DNA of 64,000 nt from Chlorobiota bacterium (GCA_016710285.1 JADJXR010000001.1:930001-994000), one strand, 5' to 3'. Positions 25,350-34,237 are shown, numbered from the stretch's first letter. Translations and numbers: made by a program. The notes: a model not told the origin generated them from the letters alone.

Positions 25350-26327
25350 ATGCACAATTTGCCCGCAACGATTCCCAACAACCAACTGCCGGAGATCGCC
25401 GTTGGTATCCTGAGCTTTAACCGCGCTGCCGAAACGCTGCAGACCATTGGCATCCTGCTGGAAAGCGACTATCCCGATGACCAGTTGCAAATCACCGTGA
25501 TAGACAACGCCAGCAGCGACGGCACGCCCCAGATTATTCGCGAACAGTATGGAGATAGGGTGCAAGTGATTGAGCTTCCCACCAACCAGGGACCCGTTGC
25601 GCGCAATCGCCTGATGCTGACAAGCACCGCCCCTTTTATTTTCATGTTCGATGACGACAGCGCGCCGGAGCACCCGGGAACGCTTCGTGGAGTGGTGGAG
25701 TTCCTAACGGCCAACCCGCAGTTTGGCGCGCTCTGCTTTTACTGCTACAACGCTTTTTCCGGACTGCTGGAGTTTGGCGACCCCGCGCAGGTTGCCCGCC
25801 ACCGATTGGAGAATGGTGGATTCGAGGCAGCGTTGGTGGTGGGGCCGGGGATGTGCTTCCGGCGCGAAGCAATCCAGCAAACCACTGGTTATGATGAGCG
25901 ATTGTTTTGGGGAGGGGAAGAACATGGGCTGGCGTTGCTGTTGATGTACCATACCATTGCCACAGTCCTGCATCCGGACTACAGCGTGATCCATCGGCGT
26001 GCGCCCCGTGTCTTCACCCAGCAGCAAGTCTATCGTCTGGTTGCCCGCAATGACATGTGGAACTCCTTTCGCCACTTCCCCCTTCCGGTGGCATTGCTGG
26101 TGTACGAACTCCATATCGCCCGCTGGATGGTGATGTCGCTGCTGAAAGGAGGGATCAAGAACACCGCCGAAGTGTTCCGGGGAATGGCGGATGGGCTGAA
26201 AGGGATTGGCCCCGTGCTTGCCAACCGCAAGGTGATCCCCGTTCGCCGGCTGCTGCAACACTGGCGATGGCTGCTGGTGACCATGAACCTGCGCAGGGTG
26301 AAGTATGTTGTAAAGAAGGGGCAATAA
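25350..26327 (+). CDS. Family 2 glycosyltransferase
   Basis: A cytoplasmic or membrane-associated GT-A enzyme of 325 aa that transfers a sugar from a nucleotide donor. From ATG 25350 it shows VGILSFNRAAETLQTI, ITVIDNASSDGTPQI, NQGPVARNRLM and the metal-binding FMFDDDSAPEHPG, then GPGMCFRREAI and DERLFWGGEEHGLAL in the acceptor half. The C-terminal part has an amphipathic or membrane-contacting stretch (LLVYELHIARWMVMSLLKGG). It is isolated, with no other polysaccharide genes next to it, so the product is unknown. Confidence 0.88.
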   Translation: MHNLPATIPNNQLPEIAVGILSFNRAAETLQTIGILLESDYPDDQLQITVIDNASSDGTPQIIREQYGDRVQVIELPTNQGPVARNRLMLTSTAPFIFMFDDDSAPEHPGTLRGVVEFLTANPQFGALCFYCYNAFSGLLEFGDPAQVARHRLENGGFEAALVVGPGMCFRREAIQQTTGYDERLFWGGEEHGLALLLMYHTIATVLHPDYSVIHRRAPRVFTQQQVYRLVARNDMWNSFRHFPLPVALLVYELHIARWMVMSLLKGGIKNTAEVFRGMADGLKGIGPVLANRKVIPVRRLLQHWRWLLVTMNLRRVKYVVKKGQ

Positions 26328-26367
26328 GCCCCACGCCGCAACACTACCCCGACCCGACAACGCAGGT

Positions 26368-29127
26368 TCACAACACCCCCGCCTGCTGCGCCCTGGCAAT
26401 CGCCTCAACCCGATTGCTGGCCTCCAGCTTATCTAACAGGTTGGCGATATGAGTTTTGATGGTGTTGACCGAAACGTACAGCCGCTCCCCAATCTCACGA
26501 TTGGAAAACCCCTGCGCCATCAGCTGAAGAATCTCCAACTCACGATTGGTTAATGGGATGATCTCGCCATCGCCACGTTCCTCGGGGGTGGCGGCAAGGG
26601 GGGAAGCAACGCCACACGCAGCGCACACCGCATTCAAGTACGACTCGCGCACGTCGCCGCGCCGCCGCGGTGCCCGCCGGTGCTGGGTAAGCAGTTTCCC
26701 GATATCGTTGCGCAGCTCGGCAAAGGGCGCGATAAACCCTTCGGCCTCGCCACGCCGCAATGCTTCGCCAAGCTGCGCGAAGGCGCGCTCCTCCTCCCCA
26801 TTAGCTTGGTGGATGATTGCCCGAACTGTGAGCAACCGCAGCACATAGGGGAGCAATCCACGCTCCTCGAACTCGGCCAACAATGGCTCCAGAAGTTCCT
26901 CGGCACGGGTGGTTTCGCCAATCAGAGTCAGGGCGCGGATATGGAACAGCTCCTCCAGCGATCGCATAAAGTAGTTGCGCTGCGGAAGCTGCTGGCTCCC
27001 TTCGCCAAAGAATCGTTCTATCCAAGCCCGAACCGCAGCGTGGTCCCGGCGGTGCAGGTCGCGCTCGGCCCGCATTAACTCCACAATGGAAACGAACCGC
27101 GCCGAGTAGGTGGGGAGTGTGATGGATTCATTGTCTGCAATCAGCCGCTCGGCAGTTTCCCAATCCCCCATCATCACGCTGATATAAAACATCCGCTTGT
27201 TCCCCTGGATCATAATCAACGGGCGGCGGTTGTCGTTCAAGATTCGCGATTCTTCGGTTGCTTGCCTTGCCTTCTCGAACTCCCCACGCTCGAAACAGAC
27301 CTCTGCATGGATATCATGCTGAAGGGTCGCGCGCGAAAGCATAGCTGGCACGATGTTGATCGTCTGCTCGGCCTCCTCAATGGAAGCTGCCGCCGCGGTC
27401 AGCTCCCCCAGCCGAAGTTGCTCGCGGGCGCGGTCGCACAGGGCAATATACATGGCGTGGTAATCCTTGTTCCGGCTTGCATAGGCCACGCTACGCTGGA
27501 AGCACTCCATTGCCTTGCGGACGTTCCCTTCGGCGTGGTGCGCGTCCCCCTGCAGCACGTAGAATAAGCCGTGCGTTGTCAGCCACATGTAGCCGGGCAT
27601 CCCGGGCTTGCGCTCCGGCACCAATCGGATTGCCTGCTCGGCGTGGTAAATCGTCTGGGCGGTGTTGTTCGACTCGCGCGCGATCACCGCCAGCAGGCTG
27701 TGCATCTGGCCCTGCAGCTCGTTCATCTCCTCCGTGCCGATTTCCCCCTCCATCGTGCCAATCAATTCCCCAAGGGCATCCATCATCTTGGCAGCGTGTT
27801 CAATCTGGTATCCAAAGGCATCGCCCCACCCTTGCATCATCAGGAGTTTTGGGCGCGACCGGATAGTGGAGGAAGGAAGCGCCTGAAGCACCTGCTCCAA
27901 CAACCCCGTGGTCTCCGAAGGGAGCCGGGTCCAGAAGTGCTCGGCCACGGCGGCAATCACGCTGGCATCCCCGCATTGCACTGCGTGCCCAATGGCTTCG
28001 CGCAAAAAATCTTGCTGGGCAAACCACTCCGCTGCCCGCGCGTGGATATTCGCAACCTCCTCCGGCTGGCCTTTGATACGGTGCTGCAACAAGTCCGCAA
28101 ACAAATGGTGGTAGCGATACCACTGGCGGCGGTTATCTAGGGAGATTAAGAACAGGTTTGCCCGTTCAAGTTCTTCCAACAATTCTGCCCCGTTGTCGGT
28201 GCCGGTTACGGCTTCGCACAGCGGGGCGCAGAAACGCTCTAGCAACGCCAGCTGCACCATCATTCGCTGGGTCCGTGGCGGCAGTTGGCGGATCACTTCC
28301 TCCAGCAAGTAATCCAGGATATACCGGTCCGCGCCGCTGAATTCGGCGATAAACGTGTCGGCATTGTGGCGGCCATGCAGGCTTAGCGCGGCCATTTGCA
28401 TCCCGGCAACCCAGCCCTCCGTTTTTTGCTGAAGCAACGCAAGGTTCGCTTCCGACAACCCCAACTCCATCATCCCATTAAAAAATTGTCCTACCTCATC
28501 GGTGCTGAACCGCAGGTCCGCCGCACGAATCTCCAACAACTCGCCACGAACCCGAAACCGCGCCAACGGTATCGGCGGATCCACCCGCGTGGTGATGGCG
28601 ATATGCAGCGTTTTTGGGGAGTGCTCCAGCAGAAACAGCAACGCCTCGTGGATTGCCGGTTGCTCAATCACATGGTAGTCATCGAATGCCAGAAGGAAGG
28701 GGTCGGAAATGGTGGAGATGTCGTTCAGCAGCGAGGTGAGGATTGCCTCAGGGTGCGGGGTTCGGCTGTGCTGCAACGCTTCCCGTGCGGTTTCCCCCAC
28801 GTGCGGGTGGACCGTGGCCAATGCTTCGGTCAGGTAGGAAAAGAAGCGATGGAGATCGTTATCGGCACTGTCGAGCGAGACCCATGCCGTTGGGAATGCG
28901 GTGCGCTGGATCCACGCGCCAAGCAGCGTTGTTTTGCCAAACCCTGGCGGCGCGGAAATCATCGTCAGGCGGTGGCTGGGTAATCGGTCAATCAGCTTTC
29001 CTGCCTGCTCGCGCCGGATAATCCGTGGCTGCGGGCGGACGATAAACAGCTTGGTTTTTAGAAGCGACTGCAAAGGCGAAATCCAAAGTTGTTGATGTAG
29101 AAAAACGCCGGGGCAATGCGGCTCCAT
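26368..29127 (-). CDS. MalT-like STAND ATPase transcriptional regulator with LuxR HTH
   Basis: A large regulator of 919 aa. Order: N-terminal LLKTKLFIVRPQPRIIRREQ typical of MalT-like proteins; P-loop SAPPGFGKTT (about 58-67); Walker B FLLAFDDYHV near 165; NB-ARC/winged-helix region; a long helical repeat (TPR-like) sensor from about 400 to 830; and a C-terminal LuxR-type HTH (LTNRELEILQLMAQGFSNRE then TIKTHIANLLDKL). ATP and an unknown inducer likely drive oligomerisation on DNA. The start is uncertain: residues before LLKTKL are not family-like and a downstream TTG or GTG could be used. The upstream 589 bp hold an exact palindrome and an unusual CT tract. Confidence 0.92.
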   Translation of the reverse strand: MEPHCPGVFLHQQLWISPLQSLLKTKLFIVRPQPRIIRREQAGKLIDRLPSHRLTMISAPPGFGKTTLLGAWIQRTAFPTAWVSLDSADNDLHRFFSYLTEALATVHPHVGETAREALQHSRTPHPEAILTSLLNDISTISDPFLLAFDDYHVIEQPAIHEALLFLLEHSPKTLHIAITTRVDPPIPLARFRVRGELLEIRAADLRFSTDEVGQFFNGMMELGLSEANLALLQQKTEGWVAGMQMAALSLHGRHNADTFIAEFSGADRYILDYLLEEVIRQLPPRTQRMMVQLALLERFCAPLCEAVTGTDNGAELLEELERANLFLISLDNRRQWYRYHHLFADLLQHRIKGQPEEVANIHARAAEWFAQQDFLREAIGHAVQCGDASVIAAVAEHFWTRLPSETTGLLEQVLQALPSSTIRSRPKLLMMQGWGDAFGYQIEHAAKMMDALGELIGTMEGEIGTEEMNELQGQMHSLLAVIARESNNTAQTIYHAEQAIRLVPERKPGMPGYMWLTTHGLFYVLQGDAHHAEGNVRKAMECFQRSVAYASRNKDYHAMYIALCDRAREQLRLGELTAAAASIEEAEQTINIVPAMLSRATLQHDIHAEVCFERGEFEKARQATEESRILNDNRRPLIMIQGNKRMFYISVMMGDWETAERLIADNESITLPTYSARFVSIVELMRAERDLHRRDHAAVRAWIERFFGEGSQQLPQRNYFMRSLEELFHIRALTLIGETTRAEELLEPLLAEFEERGLLPYVLRLLTVRAIIHQANGEEERAFAQLGEALRRGEAEGFIAPFAELRNDIGKLLTQHRRAPRRRGDVRESYLNAVCAACGVASPLAATPEERGDGEIIPLTNRELEILQLMAQGFSNREIGERLYVSVNTIKTHIANLLDKLEASNRVEAIARAQQAGVL

Positions 29128-29233
29128 CCATCATGGTTGCTCCGCTCTGTTCCCCTGTGGGTGAATATACTGTTGGCACCCTAATTACCGCGCTTCCCCG
29201 TGGTTCCTTATGGCGATGTGGCCGCCAACGGCT

Positions 29234-29257
29234 CCGTTCGGGTGGCCACCCGAACGG
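29234..29257. promoter_or_regulatory. Perfect 24-bp palindrome upstream of the MalT-like gene
   Basis: CCGTTCGGGTGG is followed at once by its exact complement, giving a 12+12 palindrome with no spacer. It lies 107 bp upstream of the MalT-like start. Such a site could be an operator for a dimeric regulator, perhaps the MalT-like protein itself, or a cruciform-forming element. No match to a known operator was recognised. Confidence 0.45.
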
Positions 29258-29541
29258 GCCGTTTCACCACAATAATCGTCTGGCGGACAATGGGCGATTG
29301 CTCGGCCATTGCCAACCCCACATCTCCCCCCGCTGCGGTTGCGGCAGCGGAAGCCCCCCCAAAAACGGAACTCCGCTGGGTGCTGGGCTGCGCCGCCGTC
29401 ATTGGATACTGGGCCATTGCTCTCTCGTGCATTTGCTCCCTCGCTTTGTTGATGTGTTAATGGAATCGGAATCGGCAACGGGGTGTGGTGATACCCCCTT
29501 GCATCGGGTTGGGGTGTTGCGTGGTGAACTCTCTTCCATAC

Positions 29542-29672
29542 ACGGCCTGGGGGTGGCTCTCTCTTTCTCTTTTTTTTCTCTCTCTATTTCTCTCTCTCTC
29601 AATCCCCCAGGCCGTTCTCTCTCTTTTTACTCTCTCTCTCCCTCTCTCTCGTTTGCTCTCTCTCGTATTTTT
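29542..29672. repeat. Polypyrimidine (CT)n tract partly enclosed by a perfect inverted repeat
   Basis: ACGGCCTGGGGG (29542-29553) and its exact complement (29604-29615) flank about 50 bases that are nearly all C and T, including runs of CTCTCT and T8. A second CT-rich stretch continues to about 29672. Homopyrimidine mirror-like tracts of this length are uncommon in a GC-rich bacterial genome and are prone to slippage and triplex formation. Confidence 0.75.
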
Positions 29673-29716
29673 TCCTTTCGTTGTGATCGTGGGTGCGATT
29701 GGGGCAGATCATCCTT

Positions 29717-30196
29717 TTACTGCTCGGCCCATTTCACGTTGGCGAAGTGCCCATTGGTTAGGGTGATATGCTCCCCCGCTGCGTTGTAGGCAGTGAAGCT
29801 GAAGGTCCCGCTCAGCAGTTTTTTGGTTTCATCGTAGGCGGTGATCGTCAGGGTTCCGGTGGAGTTCGGGCGGTTGGTGGCAAACTCCGCGCCGTTGTAC
29901 CGGCAAATCGCCACGTGCTCGGATCCCCCCAGCGAATAGGTTCCGGTGGCGGCTGCGCCAATGTTGAGCGTCAATTGGGTTCCGCCGCCGGACCCCACAA
30001 CGGTCATCGCTGCCGGCGGAACAATTCTGGTGGCCGATGTGGTGGTCGCGTTCCAGTCCGTTCCATTAATTGCTGCCGACAGCATCCGCGTGGCGGTTGG
30101 GTCGTTGGGGTTTTCCTCATCCAAGCAACCCGTGAGCGTGGTGGCCGCAGCAAGCAGCACCGCTGCGGCTGCAAGAAAAGTGTGGTGGCGTTTCAT
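29717..30196 (-). CDS. Small lipoprotein, DUF6252-like beta-sandwich
   Basis: The 159-aa product has a lipoprotein signal (MKRHHTFLAAAAVLLAAATT) with lipobox LTGC, giving a lipidated cysteine near residue 24. The mature part contains MLSAAINGTDWNATTT, LTLNIGAAATGTYSLGG and GTFSFTAYNAAGEHITLTNG, the layout of short FCB lipoproteins of the DUF6252 type. AGGAGA lies about 10 bases before ATG 30196. Function unknown; likely in the outer or inner membrane periplasmic leaflet. Confidence 0.8.
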   Translation of the reverse strand: MKRHHTFLAAAAVLLAAATTLTGCLDEENPNDPTATRMLSAAINGTDWNATTTSATRIVPPAAMTVVGSGGGTQLTLNIGAAATGTYSLGGSEHVAICRYNGAEFATNRPNSTGTLTITAYDETKKLLSGTFSFTAYNAAGEHITLTNGHFANVKWAEQ

Positions 30197-30245
30197 TTGT
30201 GGTCTTCTCCTGTGTGGTTATTGGTTGTGTGTGCTCAATGTCGTG

Positions 30246-30491
30246 TCAGTTCTGTTCGGCAGCTTGGTCCTTCTCATCTTGTGGGATCACCGCAACCAGC
30301 CGCAACCCCAAGCGGTGGATGGTGGCAATCACGCCGTGCAGCGCCGATTGGTCTGGCAGAAATCCCGTAAGAAGCGTCCCTTCGGAGTCGGTGGATAGGG
30401 TCATTCCATTGAACCACTCCTCCCATTGCCGGTCCAGTTTCTCGCGAACGCGGATGGTGTATGTTTTGCCAGCGTGAAGCTCGTTGTTCAT
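30246..30491 (-). CDS. Small conserved protein of unknown function, 81 aa
   Basis: The sequence follows a compact pattern that I recognise from many small bacterial hypothetical proteins: YTIRVREKLDRQWEEWFNGM, a short strand, then LTGFLPDQSALHGVIATIH and RLGLRLVAVIPQ. The pattern Hx2LDxxWxxWF...DQxALHGxLxKIxxLGLxLxxV is conserved among Chloroflexi, Cyanobacteria and others. No function is known to me. It precedes the lipoprotein gene on the same strand with a 49-bp gap, so the two may be co-transcribed. Confidence 0.75.
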   Translation of the reverse strand: MNNELHAGKTYTIRVREKLDRQWEEWFNGMTLSTDSEGTLLTGFLPDQSALHGVIATIHRLGLRLVAVIPQDEKDQAAEQN

Positions 30492-30683
30492 CGTTATCGG
30501 GTTGATGCTCTGTTCGGTGTTGATTGGCCAGCCGCTTCTGCCTGCCGGACGAATACAAACGTAGCCCCCAACAAGGGTGAGCCGCCTCGCCCAACAGGGT
30601 GAACCGATAGGATGATTTTTTTGGATGAGATTGGGTGGGGGTGATACGAGGAACGGTGAGACCTACCAACCCGCCAACGCAGC

Positions 30684-30829
30684 AGCCCCCTCCCCGCCTC
30701 CCCCAATTCTGGGGGAGGGGCCGGCAGAGGTGGCGTGAGGTCCAGAGAGAAAAAGATCAATAGCCAAACCCCTTTCCCCCCAGCATTGGGGGGAACGCTT
30801 CGTCGCTTGCGGCGAAGCAGGGGGGCGCG
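30684..30829 (-). repeat. Dispersed palindromic intergenic repeat, family 1, copy 2
   Basis: Inverted copy of the element at 2408-2550. It shares GCCCCCTCCCCGCCTCCCCC with the adjoining palindrome (arms CCTCCCCC / GGGGGAGG), CCCAGCATTGGGGGG, and CGCTTGCGGCGAAGCAGGGG. The roughly 60-bp spacer between modules is unrelated. It occupies much of the 407-bp gap 30492-30898, in which I see no gene. Confidence 0.78.
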
Positions 30830-30898
30830 CTGGTATCCAGGCGAAGCCCCCGGCTCCCTTCACAAACAACGCCGAACCCATTACTTGCTCACAGACCA

Positions 30899-31477
30899 AT
30901 GCTGAAACTTCCCCGCGCCTTCTTCCAACGCGATGCCCGCGTTGTTGCCCGCCAGCTGCTGGGCCACCGGCTTGTCACGGTGATTGATGGAGTACGAACC
31001 AGCGGCAGGATTATCGAAACGGAGGCGTACGTGGGCCAGGTGGATGCGGCAAGCCATTGCTACCGGGGGAAGACACCCCGCAACCAAGCAATGTTTTTGG
31101 ATGGCGGCCATGCCTATGTCTATTTCATCTACGGGGTGCATCACTGCTTCAATGTGGTGACGGGGGAAGCGGAGGTGGGGCAAGGGGTGCTGGTGCGCGG
31201 CGTGGAGCCGGTTGAAGGAATCGAAGTGATGCGCCAGCGGCGGAATCAACGCGCCGGAACCAGCGCATCCGTTGCCAATGCCAATCTTGCCAACGGCCCG
31301 GGCAAACTCACCATCGCGCTGGGGATTGGCCCGGAACACAACGGGATTGACCTTCTGAACAACCCCCACATCTGGATTGAGCGCGACCGCCCCCTTGCCG
31401 ACCATGAGGTTTCCGCAACCCCACGGATCGGCATCAACAAAGCAACAGAACTTGAATGGAGATGGGTCAGGAAGTGA
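30899..31477 (+). CDS. mpg: DNA-3-methyladenine glycosylase (AAG/MPG type)
   Basis: Excises alkylated and deaminated purines (3-methyladenine, hypoxanthine) in base-excision repair. The 192-aa protein from ATG 30899 has FFQRDARVVARQLLGHRL, the catalytic GRIIETEAYVG (Glu acting as general base), AYVYFIYGVHHCFNVVTG and LANGPGKLTIALGIGPEHNG. This order matches human AAG-type enzymes, with normal length for the bacterial family. It is alone and convergent with the metallophosphoesterase gene. Confidence 0.95.
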   Translation: MLKLPRAFFQRDARVVARQLLGHRLVTVIDGVRTSGRIIETEAYVGQVDAASHCYRGKTPRNQAMFLDGGHAYVYFIYGVHHCFNVVTGEAEVGQGVLVRGVEPVEGIEVMRQRRNQRAGTSASVANANLANGPGKLTIALGIGPEHNGIDLLNNPHIWIERDRPLADHEVSATPRIGINKATELEWRWVRK

Positions 31478-31533
31478 GTGAAAAACAGGCGAGCACATAC
31501 ACCAGCCGCAGCGCGATTTCTAACCCCGCTGGC

Positions 31534-32808
31534 TTACGCTTGCTCAAGAACGTACAGCGGTGCCTCGCGGGGGCAGCCAAGCCGGAACGGAAGCCAATGG
31601 CCAACCCCGGCCGAGGTGTACAGATGCGAGTTCCCCCGCTGGTAATGCCCCCAGATGTAGTTGTTCGGGACAAGTGGCTCGATAATGCCACGCCCACCAA
31701 AACCGATCTGAACCCCTCCGTGATAATGCCCCGCCACCGTTAGCTCAATCCCCTCCTGCGCGGCCCTATCCCACCCTTCTGGGCGGTGGCTCATCAGGAT
31801 ATGGAAGGCATCGGAGGGCGCGCCTTGCAGCGTGGCATCCACCGTGCGTTGCAAAAACTGCGGGCGGTCCCGCTCCTTTCCGTTTCGCGCGGGGTCGTCG
31901 GCTCCGCCAATGAACAGCTGGCTTCCTTCCCCCACTCTCACCGCCGTTCCTTCCTCGCGCAGCAGCGGAATCGGGCTGCGGTCGAACGATTTCTGGACCG
32001 TTCCAATCCCCCGGTAGTATTCGTGGTTCCCCAGCGAGGCAAACGTGCCGTAGCGTGGTTTCAAGTCGGCAATCATCCGAAGCGCGGCGGGGAGTTCGTG
32101 AAGCTCGTCGGCAACGTCGCCGCTAACCAGCACAAGGTCGGGCCGGAACCGTTCGGCAGCAATCATGCATTCTTCAAGGTCTTTCATAAAAATGAAATAC
32201 CCCAAATGGATATCGCTAAGGTGAAGGATGCGAAGCCCGCGAAGCTCCGCCGGAAGATTTGGATACCGAAGCGGAACCGTGGGGATATGGACCGCGCTCC
32301 AAGCATCGGCAAGCCCCCAAGCGTTGGCCGCCAGCAACGTCCCGGGAATAACCACCGCCCCTTTGGCCAGCAAGGACCGCCGCATTGGCGACGGAAGCGT
32401 TTCGGCAGAAGCCACCGCAGCAGGGGAAGCCGCAGCCGGAACAGATGTTGGCAGAGTTGCTGCGGGAGCTTTTGGCCGGGACCATTTTGCCGCAATCCAC
32501 TTGGCCAACCGCTCAAGCGAAAGCACCGTTCCGCTGAATGGAAGGGCGATAAGCAACGCCAAGCCAGTGGTGATAAACATGATGGTCCCAACCGCAGCCG
32601 CCACCGACACCGCGAACAAATCCAACGAGTATCCCAAATACCACAGCCCCACAAACATCAGCCCAGCCAGCGGAAGCTGCCACGATAGCCGGCGCACCCA
32701 ACGCACACCCCACCATTGCCGATGGAACGCCCAAAGCAGAAACACCGAAAGCCCCCACGACCCCGCCACCAACACCGCGCTACCGATTTGAAGAAAGTAG
32801 TTTTTCAT
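31534..32808 (-). CDS. Membrane-anchored metallophosphoesterase (YkuE/DUF-type calcineurin fold)
   Basis: From ATG 32808 (MKNYFLQIGS) the protein is 424 aa with about four N-terminal membrane helices, a low-complexity Ala/Pro linker (about 110-140), a further hydrophobic helix, then the catalytic domain. The metal and phosphate motifs are all present: LHLSDIHLGYF (DxH), LVLVSGDVADE (GDxxD-like), FASLGNHEYYRG (GNHE), LMSHRPEGWD and VAGHYHGGV (GHxHGG). The substrate could be a lipid headgroup or nucleotide. It lies 28 bp downstream of a PhoD-like phosphatase gene, in one operon. Confidence 0.9.
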   Translation of the reverse strand: MKNYFLQIGSAVLVAGSWGLSVFLLWAFHRQWWGVRWVRRLSWQLPLAGLMFVGLWYLGYSLDLFAVSVAAAVGTIMFITTGLALLIALPFSGTVLSLERLAKWIAAKWSRPKAPAATLPTSVPAAASPAAVASAETLPSPMRRSLLAKGAVVIPGTLLAANAWGLADAWSAVHIPTVPLRYPNLPAELRGLRILHLSDIHLGYFIFMKDLEECMIAAERFRPDLVLVSGDVADELHELPAALRMIADLKPRYGTFASLGNHEYYRGIGTVQKSFDRSPIPLLREEGTAVRVGEGSQLFIGGADDPARNGKERDRPQFLQRTVDATLQGAPSDAFHILMSHRPEGWDRAAQEGIELTVAGHYHGGVQIGFGGRGIIEPLVPNNYIWGHYQRGNSHLYTSAGVGHWLPFRLGCPREAPLYVLEQA

Positions 32809-32836
32809 TCCCGTTGTGATTGCATCCTTTGCCCCC

Positions 32837-34174
32837 CTATTGACTGATTTCCTTTGCCGTGATTGTTCGGGTCCACAGCTCCTTACCATCGCTGTCGAAC
32901 ATGGCGATCTTCATTGCCCGGTCGGTGCGCGGGCCGCTGAAACTGAGGGTGGCAAAATTGCGCTGGCCAACGTAGGTTCCTTCCACCCGCATGGTGTTCT
33001 CCTCTTCGGGATGGTTGTGCGCGCGTGAGGTCAGCGGGGAGACGGTGAGGTCGTACAGCGGCCAAAGCCCCGGGCGGTCCATTTTGGTTAGCTCGCTGTT
33101 GTGGCGGTCGCCGCTCAGGAATATCACCCCTTTGACTTTCTCGCGGGTGATGGCATCAATCAGCTTCTGCCGCTCCTCCGGGAAGGTGGCGTAGTTCTCC
33201 CATTTTGCCACTGGGTTCAGCACCTGCCCGCCAATCGCCACAATCTTGAAGGGTGCTTTGCTTGTGGCCAGCTGGTCCACCAACCACTCAATCTGCTGGT
33301 CCCCCAAAATTTGCCGGTCCCCGGTTTCCCGCGTGTTGGGCGTGCGATTCCAGCGGTTATCCAGCAGGAAGAAATCAACATCGCTCCATTGGAAGCTGGT
33401 GCAAATGCCGTCAACGTCGCGGGTTCCGTAGCTGGGGTTCCCCCAAAAGAGTTTGAAAGCATCCAGCGTGCTCTCCTTCTGGCGGAACCCGCGGTCGCTG
33501 TCGTTCGGGCCGTAATCGTGGTCGTCCCAGATTGCATAATTGTGGGCGCTGGCAATCAGCGGTTGCAACTCCGGCAGCGAGCGGGTGTGGGTGTAGCGGT
33601 GCAGAATCCCGCTGCGGCTTCCCCAATCGGCCTCGCGCAGGTAGGTGTTGTCCCCCAGCCAGAGCATCACATCGGGGCGCAGCCGGTGGATGCTGGTGTA
33701 GATCTGGTATCCGCCGCCGTACGGCTCCCCTGGGCGGTCGAACTCCGGCTCGTTCACGTAGGCGCAGCTTCCCAACGCCACGGTGAACGGCGGCGGGTCC
33801 TGGCGCCACTGCCACAGCGTTTGGGTTTGGAACTCCAATGGATACGGGCGATCCACCTTCGCCCCATTGACCAGCACCTCATACTGATACCGCTCCCCAG
33901 GCGTTAGCCCCTGGGCCGCAATGTGGGCGGTGAACGCTTCCTCGCTCACGGTGCGGACCTCCTTCGTGAGGAAGGTTTGGGCGGGATTCTTGGCCAGCCA
34001 GTACCGGAATTGGAGGGTGGCTTGGGCGGTGGTTTGCGCCCAGAGCATCACCTCGGTCATCTCCGAATAGCCGACCATCGGCCCGGATTGCAGAAGGCTT
34101 GGTTGCGCACGCAGCAACGGCGCAACCACAACAAACGCCAGAAGAAAGCGCGCAAGGTGGTTCATGGTTCCCAT
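32837..34174 (-). CDS. PhoD-like alkaline phosphatase/phosphodiesterase
   Basis: An exported 445-aa protein; ATG 34165 (MNHLARFLLAF) gives the cleaner signal peptide ending near LLRAQ, and ATG 34174 is the other option. A fibronectin-like N-terminal domain (MLWAQTTAQATLQFRYW, TPGERYQYEVLVNG) precedes the PhoD catalytic domain. That domain has VALGSCAYVN, DVMLWLGDNTYLRE, AIWDDHDYGPNDSD and GVIFLSGDRHNSEL. Such enzymes hydrolyse phosphodiesters or monoesters outside the cytoplasm, often using Ca/Fe. It is upstream of the second phosphoesterase gene. A TACCTTTGC -7 motif lies about 30 bp upstream. Confidence 0.92.
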   Translation of the reverse strand: MGTMNHLARFLLAFVVVAPLLRAQPSLLQSGPMVGYSEMTEVMLWAQTTAQATLQFRYWLAKNPAQTFLTKEVRTVSEEAFTAHIAAQGLTPGERYQYEVLVNGAKVDRPYPLEFQTQTLWQWRQDPPPFTVALGSCAYVNEPEFDRPGEPYGGGYQIYTSIHRLRPDVMLWLGDNTYLREADWGSRSGILHRYTHTRSLPELQPLIASAHNYAIWDDHDYGPNDSDRGFRQKESTLDAFKLFWGNPSYGTRDVDGICTSFQWSDVDFFLLDNRWNRTPNTRETGDRQILGDQQIEWLVDQLATSKAPFKIVAIGGQVLNPVAKWENYATFPEERQKLIDAITREKVKGVIFLSGDRHNSELTKMDRPGLWPLYDLTVSPLTSRAHNHPEEENTMRVEGTYVGQRNFATLSFSGPRTDRAMKIAMFDSDGKELWTRTITAKEISQ

Positions 34175-34202
34175 TGTTTATCCTTGGATTGTGGAAGGTT
34201 CG

Positions 34203-34213
34203 GCAAAGGTACG
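34203..34213 (-). promoter_or_regulatory. Candidate Bacteroidota-type -7 element (TAnnTTTG) for the PhoD gene
   Basis: Read leftward the sequence is CGTACCTTTGC, which contains TACCTTTG, a full match to the -7 consensus TAnnTTTG of the Bacteroidota primary sigma factor. It lies about 30 bp upstream of the PhoD-like start. The same 11-mer occurs upstream of the T9SS gene at 52435. No good -33 TTTG is seen. Confidence 0.5.
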
Positions 34214-34237
34214 AGAGAAGCAGGAGGTTCGCGCATC

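Larger units (their letters stand above)
29128..29716. other. Intergenic region with palindrome and CT-rich tract
   Basis: A 589-bp gap between the 5-prime end of the MalT-like gene and the 3-prime end of a lipoprotein gene, both leftward. It holds a perfect 24-bp palindrome at 29234-29257 and a long pyrimidine-only tract within an inverted repeat at 29542-29615, continuing to about 29672. Short open frames cross it on both strands but none has family-like sequence, RBS and conserved features together, so I call no gene. Confidence 0.6.

Noticed and set aside
29200..29460. Small open frame with a hydrophobic C-terminus
   Set aside because: It includes the 24-bp palindrome, lacks a convincing RBS and has no recognisable relatives in my knowledge; several frames are open here because of GC content.
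29560..29672. CT-rich stretch as a possible sequencing artefact
   Set aside because: It is flanked by an exact 12-bp inverted repeat and continues in non-identical CT units, so it reads as real sequence; kept as a finding.
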